Source: Verrucomicrobiota bacterium (GTDB lineage: Bacteria; Verrucomicrobiota; Verrucomicrobiia; Opitutales; Opitutaceae). Taken from it: a DNA stretch of 64,000 nucleotides. The translations under genes and the position numbers were made by a program. Positions 59,992 through 64,000 of the stretch are shown here, piece after piece. The notes beneath the pieces are model-generated. The model was not told the DNA's origin, made no database searches, and worked only from the letters and a program-made list of their open reading frames with translations. The stretch's first letter is position 1. Every line of letters begins with the position of its first letter. Location: NCBI GenBank assembly GCA_023443455.1, contig JAEZUE010000107.1, positions 1 through 64,000 on the forward strand. Reading direction: 5' to 3'.

Positions 59992-61359
59992 ATGAAATCG
60001 AAAAAGCAACTACTCCCCGGCCTGCTTCTCGCCGCCGCCTTCGCCTCGCTCCCCTGCCCCGTACCCGGCCAGACCACACCGGCTGGAACGCCGTCGGCCT
60101 TCGAGGTGCCCGCGACCGACGACGGACTGCCCGGCGTCGGCCCGATCCGGCGCTACACCTGGTTCCTCGAGCTCTGGCGCGAACGCCGTTCGACCTGGGC
60201 TCACCAGGTCGAGGCCGACCAGCAGGCCGTCGTCTTCCTCGGCGACTCGATCACCCAACTCTGGGGCGACGATCTCGGCCGGGCCTTTCCGGGCATGAAG
60301 ACCGCCAACCGCGGCATCTCCGGCGACACCACCCGCGGCGTGCTCATCCGCCTGCGAGAAGACGTGCTTTCGCTCCACCCGCGCGGCGTCGTGCTCCTGA
60401 TCGGCACCAACGATCTCGAGGAGGGCGCGGATCCCGACACGATCGTGGCCAATCTCCGCCTCGTGCTCGCGGCCCTCGAGCAGTCCGATCCCGCCCTGCC
60501 GATCATCCTCTGTCAGGTCTTTCCGAGTTCACCCGAAAAACGGCGCCCGGCCGCGAAGATCCGGCGCATCAACGAGCTGTTCCAGGCTGCCGTGAAGAAC
60601 AACCCGCGTGTCACCCTGCTCGAAACGTGGCCCCTCTTCGCCGATACCGCCGGCAACGCCCCCGTCGCCGAATTCCCCGACCTGCTCCACCCCAACGAAA
60701 TCGGCTACGCCCAATGGGCCGCTGCCCTGCGCCCCGTGCTGGCGACACTGGGCCTGTTCGACGAACCCGCCGATGTCTTCGCTCCCGAACCGGGCTTTCA
60801 ACCGCTCTTCAACGGATACGACCTCACCGGCTGGGGCGTCCGACCGACCCCGCCCGACCAGATCGAATCGGCCCGCCAATGGCAGGCCGCCGATCCCGAA
60901 CACGCCGCCACCTGGCCCATCGTGACCGAGGCGCAAGGTTTCGCCGGGCGCAGCGAAAGCGCGGATGGTCGTTTCCTCGCCCGCGACGGACGCCTCGTCG
61001 TCACCACTCCCCCCGAATACCGGAAAATCCAGGCCCTCTGGACCACCGACGATTTCCCCGGCGACTTCGAGCTGCGTCTCGAGTTCCGTGCGACACCCAA
61101 CGCCGACAGCGGCGTCTTCCTGCGCGGCGTGCAGCTCCAATGCCGCGACTACCGCCTCGCCGGCCCCTACAACGGCCTGCAACACTACCGGCCGCAGGAC
61201 TGGAACGAACTCGTCGTCGTGGTCCGCGACAATGTCGCCCGCGCCACCTGCAACGGCGAAATCGTCGAGCAGGCCCTGCCGCTCCCCGCCACCGGCCCGA
61301 TCGGCCTCGAGGGCGACCGCGGCCAGATGGAATACCGCCGCCTCCGCCTGAAACGGTGA
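59992..61359 (+). CDS. Exported GDSL esterase fused to DUF1080 domain
   Basis: The 455-aa product has a signal peptide (LLPGLLLAAAFASLPCPVPG). An SGNH/GDSL hydrolase domain follows, with GDSITQ (Ser86), the oxyanion-type GISGDTTRGV, GTND and a DLLHPNEIGY Asp/His pair. The C-terminal 190 residues (GFQPLFNGYDLTGWGV ... GPIGLEGDRGQMEYRRLRLK) form a DUF1080 (3-keto-disaccharide hydrolase-like) domain. The pairing suggests action on acylated plant or algal polysaccharide in the periplasm or outside. Both domains look complete. Confidence 0.92.
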   Translation: MKSKKQLLPGLLLAAAFASLPCPVPGQTTPAGTPSAFEVPATDDGLPGVGPIRRYTWFLELWRERRSTWAHQVEADQQAVVFLGDSITQLWGDDLGRAFPGMKTANRGISGDTTRGVLIRLREDVLSLHPRGVVLLIGTNDLEEGADPDTIVANLRLVLAALEQSDPALPIILCQVFPSSPEKRRPAAKIRRINELFQAAVKNNPRVTLLETWPLFADTAGNAPVAEFPDLLHPNEIGYAQWAAALRPVLATLGLFDEPADVFAPEPGFQPLFNGYDLTGWGVRPTPPDQIESARQWQAADPEHAATWPIVTEAQGFAGRSESADGRFLARDGRLVVTTPPEYRKIQALWTTDDFPGDFELRLEFRATPNADSGVFLRGVQLQCRDYRLAGPYNGLQHYRPQDWNELVVVVRDNVARATCNGEIVEQALPLPATGPIGLEGDRGQMEYRRLRLKR

Positions 61360-61386
61360 CGCCGCACCGGCGTCGCCACCGATCGA

Positions 61387-62106
61387 CTACCACTCCCCGT
61401 CGGAGCCGTTCTGCCGGCGGGCGCGCTCGCGGTTGAGGCGGTCCTTCGCCCGGTTCTCCTCGTCGCGCGCCTCCTGTTCCCGCCGCCGCTGCTCCTGCTC
61501 CTGTTCCGCCTCCTCGCGGATGCGGATCCGGTCCTGCTCGATGCGTCTGCGGTCGGCCTCGACCCGGCGGCGATCCTCCTCGGCGATCCACCGCTGGCGT
61601 TGCACCTCGTCCAGGTTGGCGCGCTGCTCCTGCTCGCGCATTCGCGACTCCTCGTCGCGCTGCCGGCGCTCCTCCCGCCAGCGCTGCCGTTCCTCGAGCC
61701 GGTGGCGGCGCGCATCCAGCCGCCGTTGCCATTCGGAGCAGGCCGCCGTCCATTCGAGCTTGGCGTCGGACCAGCGGCGCTCGCGCGCCGCCCGCTCCGC
61801 TTCTTCACGACGCCGATCATGGCCCCACTCCGGATGATTGCCGGCCGACCACGCCTCGTGCTCGCGCTCCTTCCGGCGCCAGTCGGCCCGCCGGCGTTCC
61901 CAATCCGACTTTTCCCGGCTCCACTCCGCATCCTCGCGCTCCCAATCCGGAAGCTGCTCGCGCTCCCATTCCTGCGATGGCGGCCGGCCACGCCCGCGCC
62001 CGTGTTCCTCCCCTTCGTGCCACGACTGTTCACGGTCCGGCTCCGCGTGTGCAGCCAGGGCCAAAACGCTTGCCAGGATGAGGATGAAAGGGATCCGGGA
62101 TTTCAT
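61387..62106 (-). CDS. Exported Trp-heptad charged coiled-coil protein
   Basis: A 239-aa protein with a signal peptide (FILILASVLALAAHA) followed by a continuous Glu/Arg-rich helix. Tryptophans recur at heptad spacing (47, 55, 62, 69, 76, then 112, 119, 126), and further on V182, I189 and I196 keep the period. This suggests a long single helix or coiled coil with Trp at core positions. No family is recognised. It is convergent with the esterase gene. Confidence 0.75.
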   Translation of the reverse strand: MKSRIPFILILASVLALAAHAEPDREQSWHEGEEHGRGRGRPPSQEWEREQLPDWEREDAEWSREKSDWERRRADWRRKEREHEAWSAGNHPEWGHDRRREEAERAARERRWSDAKLEWTAACSEWQRRLDARRHRLEERQRWREERRQRDEESRMREQEQRANLDEVQRQRWIAEEDRRRVEADRRRIEQDRIRIREEAEQEQEQRRREQEARDEENRAKDRLNRERARRQNGSDGEW

Positions 62107-62216
62107 GTCGGTGTCGAAACCACCACGACACGGCCGCGCGCTCAAGCCCGCAAAGCAACCCGGCCCGCCGGCACATCGGGATCAAGAATCGCCCCACCGG
62201 ACCGAAGTTACCGGGC

Positions 62217-62984
62217 ATGCCTTCCGTGCTTGTCCGCCGCTCCGCCGTGCTCCTGCTCGCGCTCCTGCCGTTCTCGACGTTGCGCGCCTTCGAAGGCCCC
62301 CCGCAGGGCGTGCCGCCCGACGACGCCCTGATCCTGCTCGCAGCCGGCAACCAACGCTACGCCGACGACAAGCCGTTGCACTTCCAGCAGAACAGCCTGC
62401 GACGCTCGGAAACGGCGAAGCATGGCCAGAAACCTTTCGCCGTCGTTCTCACCTGTGCCGACTCCCGCGTGCCGCCCGAACTCATCTTCGACCAGGGGGT
62501 CGGTTGCCTGTTTGTCATTCGTGTCGCCGGCAACGTGTCCCGCGTCGACGAGGTCGCCAGCATCGAATACGCCGTCGGCCACCTCGGCACCCGCCTTGTC
62601 GTGGTGATGGGGCACACCCGTTGCGGCGCCGTGTCCGCCGTCGTCGAGGAGGCGCACGCCGGCCCCAATCTCGCCGAGTTGATCGCACCCATCCAGCCCG
62701 CGGCAAAACGGGCACGTGCCGAAAATCCCGGCCTGCACGGTCCGGGCCTGGTCGATGCGACCGTCCGCACCAACGTGCTACAGTCCATGGCCGACCTCCT
62801 TCGTCTCAGTCCCGAGCTCAGCCTCGCCGTGGCGGTCGGTCGCGCCCGGGTGGTTGGCGCCATCTACGACCTCGAGTCGGGCAAGGTCGAAATGCTCGAC
62901 CACGTCGCCGTCCCCCAACCCGCCAACGCCCCCGCACCCGGGACGCCCCCCGCTCCCGTCGAGGCGCCCCCGGCGCACCACTGA
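62217..62984 (+). CDS. Secreted beta-type carbonic anhydrase
   Basis: This enzyme interconverts carbon dioxide and bicarbonate. The 255-aa protein has a signal peptide (VLLLALLPFSTLRA), so it acts in the periplasm. The zinc site is complete: Cys80-x-Asp82-x-Arg84 in TCADSR, and His133-x-x-Cys136 in MGHTRCGAV. Other family parts are AAGNQRYADDKP, VIRVAGN and SIEYAVGHLG. It ends with a Pro/Ala-rich tail. ATG 62217 is used. Confidence 0.95.
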   Translation: MPSVLVRRSAVLLLALLPFSTLRAFEGPPQGVPPDDALILLAAGNQRYADDKPLHFQQNSLRRSETAKHGQKPFAVVLTCADSRVPPELIFDQGVGCLFVIRVAGNVSRVDEVASIEYAVGHLGTRLVVVMGHTRCGAVSAVVEEAHAGPNLAELIAPIQPAAKRARAENPGLHGPGLVDATVRTNVLQSMADLLRLSPELSLAVAVGRARVVGAIYDLESGKVEMLDHVAVPQPANAPAPGTPPAPVEAPPAHH

Positions 62985-63076
62985 CCCGGAAGCCACCCAC
63001 GGGCGGGACCGGCAAAAATCGTCGGCCCGCCTCTGCCGGCTCTTGGCACGGCACCTCGGCCTCCTAGCGTGGGCGG

Positions 63077-64000
63077 ATGCGTCGCCCTTGCCTCCTCGCC
63101 GCCTCCGCTCTCCTCGCCCTCCTCGCCTTGCCCGCACGGGCGACCGATCCGGAGCAACTACAGGAACGAGCCGACCGCTTCCTCGCGCTCGCCAACGCCG
63201 GCTACCAATCGTTGATCGCCATCCGCGAGGAAGCCGATTGGGCCAACACGACCGACGTCACCGACGCCCATGAGGCCGCCTTCGAGACCGCCTCCCGCGC
63301 CTTCGGGGCATTCACGGGAAATCCCGCCCTCGTCACCGAGGCGCGCGAACTCATGCGCCACCGCGCCGCCCTCTCGCCCAACACCGTCCGCCAGCTCGAC
63401 CGCCTGCTCCTGGCCGCCGCCGAGGCGCCCATGACGAACCCGGCGCTCGCGGCCGAACGCATCGCCGCCGAGACCCGGCAGGATTCCCTGCTCAACAGCT
63501 ACGAATTCACGTTCCGGGGACAGCCCGTCACGGTCAACGACCTCGGCGAGCGCCTGCTCGCCTCCACCGACCTCGCCGAGCGCCGCGCGCTGTGGGAGGC
63601 GTCCAAGGCGGTCGGCTCCGCGCTCAAACCCGGCCTGGTCCGCCTGCGCGACCTGCGCAACGGCGTGGCGCGCGAACTCGGTTACCCCGACTACTTCTCC
63701 CTCCAGTACGCCCTCTACGGACTCGACGCCGAGGCGGTCGTCCGCCTCAACGCCGAACTCGTGGCGACGCTCCGCCCCCTCTACCTGCAACTGCACACCT
63801 GGGCCAAACACGAGCTCGCGAAACGTTACGGCCAGCCCGTGCCGGAGCGCATCCCCGCCCATTGGTTGGCCAACCGCTGGGGCCAGGAATGGCCCGGGCT
63901 GGTCGCCGCCGCCGACATCGACCCGGCGATCGCGCGGCACCCGCGCGAGTGGGTGGTGAAAACCGCCGAGCGGTTCTACACCGGCATCGGGCTCGACCCG
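63077..64000 (+). CDS. M2-family peptidyl-dipeptidase (partial, runs off window)
   Basis: The first 308 codons of an exported peptidase start at ATG 63077. The signal peptide is LLAASALLALLALPARA. Regions typical of M2 (angiotensin-converting-enzyme-like) peptidases follow: LRDLRNGVARELGYPDYFSLQ, RPLYLQLHTWAKHELAKRYG and PAHWLANRWGQEW. The HExxH zinc motif would lie beyond base 64000. The gene begins 92 bases after the carbonic anhydrase stop on the same strand. Confidence 0.9.
   Translation, partial: MRRPCLLAASALLALLALPARATDPEQLQERADRFLALANAGYQSLIAIREEADWANTTDVTDAHEAAFETASRAFGAFTGNPALVTEARELMRHRAALSPNTVRQLDRLLLAAAEAPMTNPALAAERIAAETRQDSLLNSYEFTFRGQPVTVNDLGERLLASTDLAERRALWEASKAVGSALKPGLVRLRDLRNGVARELGYPDYFSLQYALYGLDAEAVVRLNAELVATLRPLYLQLHTWAKHELAKRYGQPVPERIPAHWLANRWGQEWPGLVAAADIDPAIARHPREWVVKTAERFYTGIGLDP

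Overview
The window is a GC-rich, densely coded bacterial chromosome segment. It most likely comes from the Verrucomicrobiota, near Opitutaceae. This is inference from several traits together: a PEP-CTERM protein, a TIGR02597-type exported protein, a delta-60 repeat protein with the C-terminal domain common in that phylum, eukaryotic-type glutamine synthetase II, a type II secretion operon, many sigma-54 style regulators, and start codons that mostly lack a Shine-Dalgarno sequence and follow pyrimidine-rich leaders. No rRNA, phage, CRISPR array or complete insertion sequence was seen. One tRNA gene (Ser, CGA) is present.

Layout. 0.2-3.5 kb: ammonium transporter and an NtrC-family regulator. 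3.6-4.7 kb: FlgM-like small protein and a lipoprotein. 4.9-9.6 kb: tight operon of HDOD protein, hybrid histidine kinase, Pro-rich exported protein and TPR protein. 10.5-11.6 kb: glnII with a near-perfect sigma-54 promoter. 11.7-13.4 kb: divergent mini-kinase, PP2C phosphatase and GGCT-like protein. 13.5-17.8 kb: surface polysaccharide genes. 17.9-29.2 kb: eleven-gene type II secretion operon, gspGHIJKLM-D-C-E-F, with repeated 4-base ATGA overlaps. 29.3-32.1 kb: membrane protein and LtaS-like phosphotransferase. 32.3-36.3 kb: folD, a receiver-first kinase, an HD hydrolase and an alkyltransferase-like gene. 36.7-42.3 kb: HTH-only LysR-type protein, Fur-like regulator and sufC-B-D-T. 42.5-45.4 kb: second receiver-first kinase, then an AT-richer TIGR02597/PEP-CTERM operon with a striking leader. 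45.8-53.3 kb: UspA, delta-60 protein, MFS transporter and a second HDOD protein. 53.5-53.9 kb: tRNA-Ser with a duplicated 3' end. 53.9-64 kb: EVE protein, unknown gene, DAHP synthase, a second sigma-54 activator, M50 protease, GDSL-DUF1080 esterase, Trp-heptad coiled-coil protein, carbonic anhydrase and a truncated M2 peptidase.

How it fits together. The Amt transporter, NtrC-like activator and sigma-54 driven glnII form a plausible nitrogen-assimilation set. The Suf genes with their Fur-like neighbour form an Fe-S assembly set. The T2SS operon would export enzymes; the gene for its prepilin peptidase is not in the window. Intergenic spaces carry at least three kinds of dispersed repeat, several inserted directly after stop codons. 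The most unusual items are the mini-kinase/phosphatase pair, the alternative-pairing leader before the TIGR02597 gene, the 65-bp tRNA-end duplication, the Trp-heptad protein, and the single-TM LtaS-like enzyme overlapping a polytopic partner.
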